Shown here piece after piece: positions 1 through 8,207 of a stretch of 64,000 nucleotides of DNA. The DNA is taken from positions 682,001 through 746,000 of the forward strand of contig CBDCAA010000011.1 of assembly GCA_965213855.1 (NCBI GenBank), written 5' to 3'. This DNA is from JBBROS01 sp965213855. Its GTDB lineage: Bacteria; Pseudomonadota; Alphaproteobacteria; Acetobacterales; Acetobacteraceae. Position 1 is the first letter of the stretch. Every line of letters starts with the position of its first letter. The notes beneath the pieces are model-generated. The model saw only the letters and a list, made by a program, of their open reading frames with translations. It ran no database searches and was not told the origin of the DNA. Made by a program: the position numbers and the translations under genes.

Positions 1-448
1 TGGCCCCGTCGACCGTGGCGCCCAGGGCGAGGATGATCTCGGTGAACTCGGCCGCCTCGACGCGGGCGAGCAGGGGCGCCGTGTTCAGGTCGTCGGGGCG
101 GGTGCCGTTCAACGCGGACAGGGTGCCGCCGAGCACATGGTAGACGCCCCGGTGCACATTGGCGCGTTCCAGCGCCCAGAGGTCGCCGACGCCCTCGACG
201 ACGCAGATCAACGCCGGGTCGCGCGCCGGGTCGGTGCAGATGCCGCACGGGTCGCGGCTGTCGAGGTTGCCGCACCGTCGGCACGGTCGGACGGCGCGGG
301 CTGCCTCCTCCAGCGCGGCGGCCAGCGGGAGCATCCGGGTCTGCGGCTGCTGCAGCATGCGCAACGCCGCCCGGCGGGCGCTTCGCGGGCCCAGGCCGGG
401 CAGGCGGGCAAGCAGGCCGATCAGGCGGTCGACTTCAGGGCCGCCCAT
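1..448 (-). CDS. recR: Recombination protein RecR (3' end cut by window edge)
   Basis: RecR is the clamp-like mediator of the RecFOR pathway that helps load RecA at single-strand gaps. The visible 149 residues start with an HhH-like region (LLARLPGLGPRSARRAA), then a four-cysteine zinc finger (CRRCGN...DPCGIC), then the start of the Toprim domain (ICVVEGVGDLWALE). The C-terminal third lies outside the window. The ATG at 446-448 lies 25 bp after the ebfC stop, so recR is the distal gene of a dnaX-ebfC-recR operon, a widely conserved order. Nothing looks broken apart from the edge. Confidence 0.95.
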   Translation of the reverse strand, partial: MGGPEVDRLIGLLARLPGLGPRSARRAALRMLQQPQTRMLPLAAALEEAARAVRPCRRCGNLDSRDPCGICTDPARDPALICVVEGVGDLWALERANVHRGVYHVLGGTLSALNGTRPDDLNTAPLLARVEAAEFTEIILALGATVDGA

Positions 449-473
449 TGGCGTGCTTTGACAACCCTTCCCG

Positions 474-797
474 TCAGAACGGCAGCTTCATCCCACCCGG
501 CAGGCCAAGGCCGCCGGTCGCCTTCTCCATTTCGTCGGCCATGACGGCGTCGATCTTGCGCTTCGCGTCGGCGTGGGCGGCGACGATCAGGTCCTCCAGC
601 ATCTCCAACTCGGCCGGGTCGGCCAGCTTCGGATCCATCTTGATGCGCTTTAGCTCGAACTTGCCGGACAGCGTCACGGTGACCATCCCGGCCCCGGACG
701 AGCCCTCGATTTCCATGGCCTCCAGCTTGGCCTGCATCTCGGCCATCTTGGATTGCATCTGCGTCGCCTGCTTCATCAGGCCTGCAAGGTTCTTCAT
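474..797 (-). CDS. ebfC: YbaB/EbfC nucleoid-associated protein
   Basis: A 107-residue YbaB/EbfC protein, a small dimeric DNA-binding protein of the nucleoid. It begins MKNLAGLMKQATQMQ, has a helical, Met/Gln-rich N-terminus (about residues 1-32), the conserved core strand VTVTLSGKFELKRIK and a Gly/Met-rich tail (GLGLPGGMKLPF), all usual for the family and at full length. A good ribosome site (GGAGGA) precedes the ATG and overlaps the end of dnaX, whose stop lies 3 bp upstream, so translation is probably coupled. Its place between dnaX and recR supports the call. Confidence 0.95.
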   Translation of the reverse strand: MKNLAGLMKQATQMQSKMAEMQAKLEAMEIEGSSGAGMVTVTLSGKFELKRIKMDPKLADPAELEMLEDLIVAAHADAKRKIDAVMADEMEKATGGLGLPGGMKLPF

Positions 798-800
798 CGG

Positions 801-2795
801 CTAGTCCTCCATCTCGGTCACAAGGTCGGCGTCGGGCGGCGCGAACTCCGGCATGTCAGGTTCCGCCAGGCTCAAGGCTTGTTCGGGCGCCAGGCCATAC
901 GCGTCGACCCGGCTGTCGTTCACCTGATCGATCGTCGCCCCCGGGAAGGCGTCCAGGATCGCGCGGACGAGCGGGTGGTCGGCGACGGCCGTGCGGCGCG
1001 CGGCGTCGGCCGCCTCGCCCTGCTGGGCCAGCGTCGCCTCGCCTGTCTCGCGCGAGACAGCGATCGTCCAGCGTTCGCCGGTGGCGTCCAGCAGCAGCTT
1101 TGCCAGAGCCGGCGCCAGGTTGCGCGGGGCGTCGGGCTCGGGGCGCAGCTCGATCAGGCCGCCGCCTTCGCGCTGCGGGACGAAGCGGACGAGGTGCACT
1201 TGATGCAGCAGGCTTGCGTGCAGCAACGCCTCGCGCCGGGCGACGGCGAGTTGGGCGACGTCGCGGAAGCTCTGCAGCCGGGGCCCGGGATCCTGGGCCG
1301 CCGCAACGATCGGGGCGCCGTTGGCGACCGCGCGCACGCCCCCGTCCGGGCGCGGGTCGGCGCGGGTCTCGGCGATCGGGGCGGGAGCAGCTGCAGGGGC
1401 GGGGGTAGCTGCAGAAGCGGGGCGGGGCGGGGCGGGGCCAGACGGGGCGGGGCCAGACGGGGCGGGGCCAGACGGGGCGGGGCCAGACGGGGCGGGGCCA
1501 GACGGGGCGGGGCCAGACGGGGCGGGGCCAGACGCGGCGGTCCCGATCCCGGTCAGCCGGCGGACCAAGTCGCCGGGCGGCGGCAGGTCGGCGACGTAGC
1601 AGCAGCGGATCAGCACCATCTCGGCGGCGGCACGGCGGTCGGGCGCCTGCTCGACCTCGGCGGCGCCCTTCAGCAGCATCTGCCACAGCCGCCCCAGCGT
1701 GGGCATGGAGAGGCGATCGGCCAAGGCGGCAGCGGCGGTGCGTTCGGCTTCCGGCAGCTCGGCCCCGTCGCGCAGCCCCGGCACGGCCTTCAGCCGGGTG
1801 ACGGTGTGGGTGAGCTGCAGCAGGTCGTGCAACAGAAGGCCCATGTCGGCGCCCCGCTCATGCGCGCGGGCGGTCAGGGTCAGCACCAGGTCGGGCGTCC
1901 CGGCCATCACCGCCTCGAACAGCTCATAGACGGATGTGCGGTCGGCCAGGCCCAGCATCTCGACGACGTCGGCGGCATCGACGGCAGCCCCGCCAGCTTG
2001 GGCGATGGCCTGGTCCAGCAGCGACAGCCCGTCGCGGGCCGAGCCATCCGCGGCGCGGGCGATCAAGTCCAGCGCGGCCGGTGCGATCGCCGCATCTTCC
2101 AACGCTGCGACGCGGCCGAACAGGCCAGACAGCTCGGCGACCGAGATGCGCCGCAGGTCGAAGCGCTGGCAGCGCGACAGGACGGTGACCGGCACCTTGC
2201 GGATCTCGGTCGTCGCGAAGATGAACTTCACATGCGGCGGCGGCTCCTCGAGCGTCTTCAACAGCGCATTGAAGGCGTTGCGGGACAGCATGTGCACTTC
2301 GTCGACGATGAACACCTTGCTGCGCGCCTGCAGCGGGCGGTAGCGGGTGGCATCGATCACCTCGCGCACGTCGTCGACGCCGGTGTTGCTGGCGGCGTCC
2401 ATCTCGATCACGTCGGGGTGGCGGTCGGCCAGGATGGCGGTGCAGTTGGCGCAGACGCCGCACGGGTCGGTTGTGGGGCCGCCGCGCCCGTCGGGGCCGA
2501 CGCAGTTTAGCGCGCGGGCGATGATGCGGGCGGTGGTGGTCTTGCCGACGCCGCGCACGCCGGTGAGCATCCAGGCATGCGCGATGCGGCCTTGGGCGAA
2601 GGCATTGCGCAGGATGCGGACCATCGCCTCCTGGCCGATCAGGTCCTCGAACCGGGCCGGGCGATACTTGCGGGCCAGCACGCGGTAGGCGGCGGCCTCG
2701 GGCGGGAGTCCCGCTGGAGCGCCGGCCGGCTCACCGAACAGTCCGGGGCCATCGGGCAACGGCTCCGGCAGGACGTCGTCGAGAAGACCTGACAT
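801..2795 (-). CDS. dnaX: DNA polymerase III subunit tau/gamma
   Basis: Clamp-loader ATPase of the replicase, 664 residues from the ATG at 2795; the frame stays open further upstream, but that stretch is the SRP RNA. Seen: Walker A GVRGVGKT (about 79-86), a zinc-binding set C98, C112, C115, C118, Walker B VFIVDEVHML (161-170), and the sensor/SRC motif (LSRC, about 206-209). Domain III runs to about residue 410. A Pro/Gly/Ser/Ala linker with seven SGPAP repeats (about 420-455) follows, then the tau-specific C-terminal part. I see no A-rich slippery heptamer in the linker, so there is no sequence sign of gamma production by frameshifting. First gene of the ebfC-recR operon. Confidence 0.96.
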   Translation of the reverse strand: MSGLLDDVLPEPLPDGPGLFGEPAGAPAGLPPEAAAYRVLARKYRPARFEDLIGQEAMVRILRNAFAQGRIAHAWMLTGVRGVGKTTTARIIARALNCVGPDGRGGPTTDPCGVCANCTAILADRHPDVIEMDAASNTGVDDVREVIDATRYRPLQARSKVFIVDEVHMLSRNAFNALLKTLEEPPPHVKFIFATTEIRKVPVTVLSRCQRFDLRRISVAELSGLFGRVAALEDAAIAPAALDLIARAADGSARDGLSLLDQAIAQAGGAAVDAADVVEMLGLADRTSVYELFEAVMAGTPDLVLTLTARAHERGADMGLLLHDLLQLTHTVTRLKAVPGLRDGAELPEAERTAAAALADRLSMPTLGRLWQMLLKGAAEVEQAPDRRAAAEMVLIRCCYVADLPPPGDLVRRLTGIGTAASGPAPSGPAPSGPAPSGPAPSGPAPSGPAPSGPAPPRPASAATPAPAAAPAPIAETRADPRPDGGVRAVANGAPIVAAAQDPGPRLQSFRDVAQLAVARREALLHASLLHQVHLVRFVPQREGGGLIELRPEPDAPRNLAPALAKLLLDATGERWTIAVSRETGEATLAQQGEAADAARRTAVADHPLVRAILDAFPGATIDQVNDSRVDAYGLAPEQALSLAEPDMPEFAPPDADLVTEMED
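1419..1530. repeat. 15-bp in-frame tandem repeat in dnaX linker
   Basis: Six perfect copies of gacggggcggggcca lie head to tail at 1441-1530, preceded by a related GGGGC run from 1419. The unit is a multiple of three, so each copy adds SGPAP to the tau linker without changing frame. The plus strand (the dnaX template strand) is a dense series of G4 and G3 runs that could form G-quadruplexes. Copy number is likely to vary between strains by slippage (inference). Confidence 0.93.
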
Positions 2796-2824
2796 CGGCG
2801 GGCGGGGCAGCTCCTGATGGAAGT

Positions 2825-2920
2825 GGGAGGCCGTCGAACGACCCGAGCGGAATCTCGTTGCGGCTGCTGCCTTCCGGCCCTGACCGGGTTGGCGAGGCGC
2901 CCGTCCGCCGCCGACCTCCC
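2825..2920 (-). ncRNA. ffs: Signal recognition particle RNA, small bacterial (4.5S) type
   Basis: On the minus strand the sequence GGTCAGGGCCGGAAGGCAGC matches the highly conserved domain IV core of bacterial SRP RNA (GGTCAGGTCCGGAAGGAAGCAGC in E. coli), with the GGAA tetraloop and the asymmetric AGCAG side. The ends close: GGGAGG at the 5' side (2920-2915) pairs with CCTCCC at the 3' side (2830-2825), giving a hairpin of about 96 nt. SRP RNA lies directly upstream of dnaX in many alphaproteobacteria. The exact transcript ends are not visible. Confidence 0.93.
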
Positions 2921-3021
2921 GACGCGGGCTTAGCACAAGCCCGGGCAGGGGTGCCAGGGGTGCGGACGGTGCGGCGCCGGGGCTGGCCTATTGACCCGCG
3001 CCATGCGAAACCGAGCGCCGC

Positions 3022-3942
3022 ATGCCGTTAATCTCCGCCAGCCGTACCAACGTCTACACCGGCAGTCCGCTCGACCGGGCCGGGCACCTTCGAGACGATA
3101 CCGCCTGGATCGAGGCACGGCTGATCGACCCGGCCAGCCTGTTCGTGCCCGTGTGGCGGGCCAAGACGCTGGTCCGGAACGAGGCCGAGGCGGTTTACCT
3201 TCCCGCCGCCGCTGCCTGGCGCGAGGCCAATGGACCTTGGGCCTTTCTCGGCTTGCATGGCGAGCGCGCGGTGTTCGCCCTGGACATCAGCACGCTCGAC
3301 GATCCGGCCCCGCTGCTTCCGGCCGCCACGCGGTTCGAGGACATGCGGGCGCTCGCCGGGCTGCTCACCGCCGACGACGCGGCGATCCTCGCCCACGCCC
3401 GTGGCCTCATGCACTGGCGCGTGCGGCACCGCTTCTGCGGCGTGTGCGGCGGTGCGTGCGAGCCGCGCAGCGCCGGGCACGCCATGATGTGCACGCAATG
3501 CGGCGCACAGCATTTTCCGCGCACCGATCCGGCGGTGATCATGCTGGTGCACCAGGCCGGCCGCTGCCTGCTCGGCCACTCGCAGCGCTTCCCGAGCACG
3601 ACGATGTATTCCACCCTCGCCGGCTTCGTCGAACCCGGCGAGAGCCTCGAGGAAGCCGTTGCCCGCGAGGTGTTCGAGGAAAGCGGCGTGCGGGTCGGCC
3701 CGGTGCACTATCACAGCAGCCAGCCCTGGCCGTTCCCCGCCAGCATCATGCTCGGCTTCTATGCCGAAGCGCTGACGGACGCGATCACCATCGACGAGAC
3801 CGAGCTGCGCGACGCCCGCTGGTTCACCCCGGACGAGCTGCGCAACCATGAGCGGCACGGCTTCAGCCTGCCGCGTCGCGACAGCATTGCCCGCCGATTG
3901 ATCGAGGACTGGCTGGGTCACCAGAACGGGCCCGCGCCGTGA
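3022..3942 (+). CDS. nudC: NAD(+) diphosphatase / NAD-capped RNA hydrolase NudC
   Basis: Nudix hydrolase that cleaves NAD(H) and NAD caps on RNA. Its 306 residues have the NudC architecture: an N-terminal domain, a zinc ribbon with C139/C142 and C157/C160, a Nudix box starting at G201 (GFVEPGESLEEAVAREVFEE...), and the NudC signature SQPWPFPAS (233-241), which separates NudC from other Nudix proteins. The stop overlaps the GTG start of the lipoprotein gene (GTGA). The start at 3022 gives the usual N-terminus; an upstream ATG at 3003 is in another frame. Confidence 0.94.
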   Translation: MPLISASRTNVYTGSPLDRAGHLRDDTAWIEARLIDPASLFVPVWRAKTLVRNEAEAVYLPAAAAWREANGPWAFLGLHGERAVFALDISTLDDPAPLLPAATRFEDMRALAGLLTADDAAILAHARGLMHWRVRHRFCGVCGGACEPRSAGHAMMCTQCGAQHFPRTDPAVIMLVHQAGRCLLGHSQRFPSTTMYSTLAGFVEPGESLEEAVAREVFEESGVRVGPVHYHSSQPWPFPASIMLGFYAEALTDAITIDETELRDARWFTPDELRNHERHGFSLPRRDSIARRLIEDWLGHQNGPAP

Positions 3943-4223
3943 CGCGCCATGCTGCCATCATGCTTGCCGGGTTGGCCGCACTGTCCGGCTGCGCCGCGCC
4001 CAACCCTTCGCTGACCGACCGTCCGCTGACCGACCAGGACTACTGCGCCCGCCAGGCCATGAACGACCCGGCCGTCAAGGATCTGCTCATGAAGGCCGCC
4101 GGCAGCCCCTATCTGCTGCGGGAAGACGAGCGGCAGCGCCACGCCGCGGAGCAGGACGCGCAGGTCGCCTGCCTGCGCAAGCGGGGCATCATCCCGCCCG
4201 GCGGGGTGGAGCGACCGAGGTAG
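3939..4223 (+). CDS. Small predicted lipoprotein
   Basis: Ninety-four residues starting with GTG, overlapping the nudC stop. The N-terminus is a lipoprotein signal (MTRHAAIMLAGLAALSGCAA) with a lipobox LSGC and cysteine at about residue 18. The mature part is short, hydrophilic and charged, with two further cysteines (DYCARQ and VACLRKRG). No family is recognised. It is probably anchored in the inner or outer membrane and co-transcribed with nudC; its function is unknown. The signal peptide and tight coupling make it a credible gene. Confidence 0.75.
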   Translation: MTRHAAIMLAGLAALSGCAAPNPSLTDRPLTDQDYCARQAMNDPAVKDLLMKAAGSPYLLREDERQRHAAEQDAQVACLRKRGIIPPGGVERPR

Positions 4224-4228
4224 TCCGA

Positions 4229-6286
4229 GTGCGGCGGGTCTTGATGCACGACGGCGTGCCGACATACGCCGCCGCGCTGCTGCTTGGCCTGATCGCGGCC
4301 CTGCTGGTCGTGCCGTGGCCGGCGCTTCAAGGCGGCGGCCCGGGCTGGGCGTCGCCCCAACCGGGTCAGGCACAGGCACTCACCGCCCATCTCGCCTTCC
4401 AGGCAGACATTTGGCGCCGCCCACCGCTCGATATCGCGCGGCTGTTCGTGCCGCACGGCATCTCGCTCGCGCAGGTGGACGGCAACGTGCTGGTGTCGCT
4501 GGCGGCGAAGCTGTTCGTGCGCGCAGCCGGCTCGGCGCCGGTGAATTGGCTCGGCTGGTTCCTGGGCGCGTGCTGGGTGCTGCAGCCGGTCGCCGCGGTC
4601 TACGCCGTACGCGGCTTGCGGGTTGGCTGGCTCGCGACGCTCGCGGCCGCCGTCCTTGCATGCGCCTGGCCGGCGTTGCTGCCGCTGGCCGGGGATGCCG
4701 GGCCTGGTGCCCATGCCATCTTGCTGGTCGCGATCGGCATGGCGATCCGCCGGATTGACCGGGCAGCGTCTTGGGCCGGGCCGGCCGTGCTGCTGGTGAT
4801 CGCGATCCTGGTGCAGCCCGATCTGTTCGTGCTGTCCGCCGCGGTGCTGGGCTCGGTTCCCTTGCAGGCGGCGCTGCTCCGGCGAGCCGGCTGGCGAACC
4901 GATGCCATCGGCTACGCGCTCGACGTCGCGATCGCACTCGGCTTGGACGCGGTGCTCGGCGGGTCGCCCATCGGCTTGCTGGAGGGTCGTGCGGCCGGTG
5001 GCACGGCCTTGTCTGGACCAGGGCTGCTCGGCGCCGCGGGCTGGCCCGGCGCTGGCACGATGCTGCTGCTCGCGGCCGGCCTGGTCGCCGCGATCGCGCG
5101 CCGGCGTCTGCCGCGGCCGCCGCTCGGTTTGTTTGCCGTATTGGCCAGCTTGGCGCTGCTGTCGGTTCCCGCCGGGATGGAGCGGGTCGGCCTTGCCGGC
5201 CCGGCCTGGGTCGCCCGGCTCGGCGCCGTGCCAGTCTTCGGCCGGGCCGCCTGGCCCGTCGGCTACGCCCTGCTGCTCGCCGGCGTCGCTGCCGCCGACC
5301 GCATTGGCCGCATGGCCCGCCCCCCGACCGCCCGCCTGATCGGCCCGGTTCTGCTGCTGGCCGCCGTCGCCGTGCAGCTGGCCGAGATCCAGCCGGCGCT
5401 GTTGCGCGCCCGCACGCAGTGGCTGCTGGGCTCGGGCGTCTCGGCCCCGGTTGTCCCAGCCGGGACGACGCTGTTCACCGTGGCGCCCTATCCCGGCTGC
5501 ACCGCGGATCCGGCGACGATCGCGAGTGCTCCCTTGATGTTGCTCGACGCCGTCCGGCACGGGGCGGAGATTGGCGACGTGGGGCTGGACCGGCGCCCCA
5601 GCTGGTTCAGCTGCGAGGCGGTCATGGCCGACGCGCTCGAACTGCCGCTGCTATCGCACGAGGTGCGCGCGTTCAGCGGCCGGCAGATCCAAGCGCCGCT
5701 GCGCCCGGTCTTGCTGGGCGACGACGCCCGCTGCACCCATCGCCCGCCGGGGTTGGCCGGAGACCCGGCCCCCACGACGGACATCGTCATGTGCGGGCGC
5801 GATGTCGAAGGACCATTCGGCGAGCCCGTGCCGCCCGGCGCCCGGCCGCCCGCAGTGCCGCTTCCGTTCGAGGCGGGTCCCGACGGCCTCGGTATGGTGC
5901 TCGGCTATGGATGGCGTCTCGGGCTGGGCGGGGGCGCCTGGTCGGAGGGGCCGCAAAGCTCCATCCTAATCCCGGTGCTGCCCGGGCATCGGCTGGAATT
6001 GCGGCTCCGGGCCTCCGGGATCGGCGTTCGGCAAGGCACTGGCCGGGTCGTCGCCGTGACGGCGGGGCGCGTGCCGGTGGGCCAGTTCACCTTGCCCGAT
6101 GGGATCATGACCGACGTCGTGGTCGCGATCCCGGCCTCGACGATCGAGAGCGGCTTCCTGCGGGTCGCACTCGCCGTCGGCCGCCCTGTCGACCCCGCGA
6201 CACGCGCGCTTGCGGCGCCGGTCCGCGGGGCAGCCGTCTTGTTGGGCGGCCTCACGGTGCGGGTCGAGGACCCTGTTCCGCCATAA
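4229..6286 (+). CDS. Large polytopic membrane protein, DUF6311-like
   Basis: A 685-residue membrane protein with many hydrophobic helices in about the first 400 residues and a mostly soluble, probably periplasmic, C-terminal part of about 280 residues ending in beta-rich sequence. The early block PHGISLAQVDGNVLVS followed by NWLGWFLGACWVLQPV resembles, from memory, DUF6311 proteins, a family of glycosyltransferase-C-like membrane proteins of unknown substrate. The GTG at 4229 is 5 bp after the lipoprotein stop; an ATG at 4244 is an alternative. A role in surface glycan modification would be a guess. Confidence 0.7.
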   Translation: MRRVLMHDGVPTYAAALLLGLIAALLVVPWPALQGGGPGWASPQPGQAQALTAHLAFQADIWRRPPLDIARLFVPHGISLAQVDGNVLVSLAAKLFVRAAGSAPVNWLGWFLGACWVLQPVAAVYAVRGLRVGWLATLAAAVLACAWPALLPLAGDAGPGAHAILLVAIGMAIRRIDRAASWAGPAVLLVIAILVQPDLFVLSAAVLGSVPLQAALLRRAGWRTDAIGYALDVAIALGLDAVLGGSPIGLLEGRAAGGTALSGPGLLGAAGWPGAGTMLLLAAGLVAAIARRRLPRPPLGLFAVLASLALLSVPAGMERVGLAGPAWVARLGAVPVFGRAAWPVGYALLLAGVAAADRIGRMARPPTARLIGPVLLLAAVAVQLAEIQPALLRARTQWLLGSGVSAPVVPAGTTLFTVAPYPGCTADPATIASAPLMLLDAVRHGAEIGDVGLDRRPSWFSCEAVMADALELPLLSHEVRAFSGRQIQAPLRPVLLGDDARCTHRPPGLAGDPAPTTDIVMCGRDVEGPFGEPVPPGARPPAVPLPFEAGPDGLGMVLGYGWRLGLGGGAWSEGPQSSILIPVLPGHRLELRLRASGIGVRQGTGRVVAVTAGRVPVGQFTLPDGIMTDVVVAIPASTIESGFLRVALAVGRPVDPATRALAAPVRGAAVLLGGLTVRVEDPVPP

Positions 6287-6362
6287 CCTCGCGCAGGGTC
6301 TCAACAATGCTTCCTAAACCCATCAATAGGCGCTAAGGTTCTTCGTCATCGGAGCGAATCGG

Positions 6363-7202
6363 ATGCGAAACACATTGCGACGGGTTCTGCCGATCGTTGC
6401 TGCATTGGCTGCTCCAATGCTCGCCTGGCCCATGCTCGCCAATGCCGAGGCGCAGCAGCAGCAGCAGGTCGTCGACCGCGCGACCTTGGCCGCGCAGGAG
6501 CTGCTGAACGACCACGACGGCACGGATGCGCAGGGCGTGCTAAAGCGGGCCCGGGCGGTGATGATCTGCCCGCAGATCTTTCGCGCAGGCTTCCTGATCG
6601 GCGGCCAGGGTGGAAGCTGCGTGCTGTCGGCGCGCGACGGCGCCGGCTCATGGTCCTCGCCGGCGTTCTACGGGCTTGGCGGCGGCAGCATCGGCTTTCA
6701 GGCCGGCATCCAGGACGCGCAGGTCATGTTCCTGATCATGAGCGACCGCGGGCTGACGGCGGTGCTCGACAATCAATTCAAGCTCGGCGCCGACGCGAGC
6801 GCCACCTTCGTCGACCTCGGCGGCGGCATCGAGGGCGCGACCACGACGGCACTCCGGGCCGACATCGTCGGCTTCACCCGCGCCCGCGGCCTGTTTGCCG
6901 GGATTTCGCTCGGCGGAAGCGTGATGAGCACGAAGTCGGAGTGGAACCAGGCCTATTACGGCCGTCCCGTGGGCGTGCAGCAGATCGTGATCACGATGGA
7001 CGCGAGCAACCCGGCGGCCGACCCGCTCCGCGCCGTCCTGGCCCGCTACGGCGCACAGATGGCGCCGCCTGCCCCTCCGGCCCTGCCGCCGCCGGTCCCG
7101 TTTTCCGGGCCCGGCTATAACCCGAACCGTCCCGTATCGCTGGCGCCGTCCGCACGGGCGCCGATCCAGCAGCAGAGCCTGCCGCCGCCGAACCGGTACT
7201 GA
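6363..7202 (+). CDS. SYLF/Ysc84-domain exported protein
   Basis: A 279-residue protein with an N-terminal signal peptide (about residues 1-29, ending PMLANAEA). The mature part is a SYLF (Ysc84-type, lipid-binding) domain: GVLKRARAVMICP, GSWSSPAFYGLGGGSIGFQAG and RARGLFAGISLGG are the typical blocks. A Pro-rich tail (after about residue 220) contains PPAPPALPPPVPF and ends in a Gln/Pro stretch. Bacterial SYLF proteins are exported and may bind phospholipid; no enzyme activity is known to me. It is a stand-alone gene with a 76-bp, relatively AT-rich upstream gap. Confidence 0.88.
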   Translation: MRNTLRRVLPIVAALAAPMLAWPMLANAEAQQQQQVVDRATLAAQELLNDHDGTDAQGVLKRARAVMICPQIFRAGFLIGGQGGSCVLSARDGAGSWSSPAFYGLGGGSIGFQAGIQDAQVMFLIMSDRGLTAVLDNQFKLGADASATFVDLGGGIEGATTTALRADIVGFTRARGLFAGISLGGSVMSTKSEWNQAYYGRPVGVQQIVITMDASNPAADPLRAVLARYGAQMAPPAPPALPPPVPFSGPGYNPNRPVSLAPSARAPIQQQSLPPPNRY

Positions 7203-7274
7203 GCGGCGTCGAAGCGGGGCAGGCATTCGCCTTACGCGGTTCACGCGTCCCACGAGGTCGGCCATCGTCCAGCC

Positions 7275-8207
7275 ATGGCCGAGCTTGAATTCGAAACCGT
7301 CGACGTCTTCACCACGACCCGGTTCGGCGGCAACCCGCTGGCGGTCGTCCTCGATGGCCGGGGGCTCGATACGGCGGCGATGCAGCGGATCGCACGCGAG
7401 TTCAACCTGAGCGAGACGACCTTCGTCCTGCCGCCGTCCGACCCGGCGAACACCGCCCAGGTCCGCATCTTCACGCCAGTCTACGAAATGCCGTTCGCCG
7501 GCCACCCGAACGTCGGCACGGCGCTGGTGCTGGCCGCGCGCGCGCCGGTGCGGCCGGACACGATGGTATTCGAGGAGCTGGCCGGCCTGGTCCAGATCGC
7601 CTTCGACTGGTCCGGCCCGGCCCCTCGGGCGACGCTCGACGCGCCGCAGCCGCTGGCTTTGGGTGAGGCGATCCCGGCCGCGATCATCGCGGCCTGCGCC
7701 GGGTTGGCGCCCGCGGACGTGCTGACCACGCTGCACGAGCCGGTCATCGCCGGTGTCGGCACGCCCTTCGTGATCGCCGAGGTCACGCCCGAAGCCCTCG
7801 CCCGCGCCACCCCGGACGCGGCCGCTATGCGCGCCGCCGCGCAACGCTTCGGCGCCCGGCCCGGCGGCTTCCCGCTGCACCTGCATGCGCGGCAGGGCGA
7901 GGGCCGGCGCACCCGCATGTTCTCCCCCCTCTCCGGCATCCCCGAAGACCCGGCAACCGGCAGCGCCAACGTGGCGCTTGCGGCCTTGCTGCTGCATGTG
8001 TCGGACGCGGCGGACCTGACCATCACGTTCGAACAAGGGGTGGAGATGGGGCGGCCCAGCACCCTCTACGCAAGCGCCTGGCGCGTCGGCCACGACGTCC
8101 GGGCCCGGATCGGCGGGAGCGCGGTGCCCGTGATGCGGGGCGTGATCGAGAGCGGCTCGCTCGGCGTGTTCAACCCGGCACGTGAAGCGTCGGCCGCGGC
8201 CGGGTGA
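7275..8207 (+). CDS. PhzF-family isomerase
   Basis: A 310-residue PhzF/diaminopimelate-epimerase-fold protein. Seen: the opening block VDVFTTTRFGGNPLAVV, the catalytic-glutamate block LSETTFVLPP, FAGHPNVGTA in the first half, and the family signature GIPEDPATGSANVALA near residue 235. PhzF of phenazine synthesis isomerises trans-2,3-dihydro-3-hydroxyanthranilate, but most family members outside phenazine clusters have unknown substrates, and no phenazine genes are nearby. Its 3' end overlaps the convergent amidohydrolase gene by 38 bp. Confidence 0.92.
   Translation: MAELEFETVDVFTTTRFGGNPLAVVLDGRGLDTAAMQRIAREFNLSETTFVLPPSDPANTAQVRIFTPVYEMPFAGHPNVGTALVLAARAPVRPDTMVFEELAGLVQIAFDWSGPAPRATLDAPQPLALGEAIPAAIIAACAGLAPADVLTTLHEPVIAGVGTPFVIAEVTPEALARATPDAAAMRAAAQRFGARPGGFPLHLHARQGEGRRTRMFSPLSGIPEDPATGSANVALAALLLHVSDAADLTITFEQGVEMGRPSTLYASAWRVGHDVRARIGGSAVPVMRGVIESGSLGVFNPAREASAAAG

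Noticed and set aside
1419..1530. Possible CRISPR-like array
   Set aside because: Units are contiguous 15-mers without spacers and lie in frame inside dnaX.
1419..1560. Programmed frameshift site in dnaX
   Set aside because: No A-rich slippery heptamer is visible in the linker; a shorter gamma form is not supported.
2796..2936. Longer dnaX product starting at 2936
   Set aside because: This stretch is the SRP RNA; the extra residues match nothing in DnaX.
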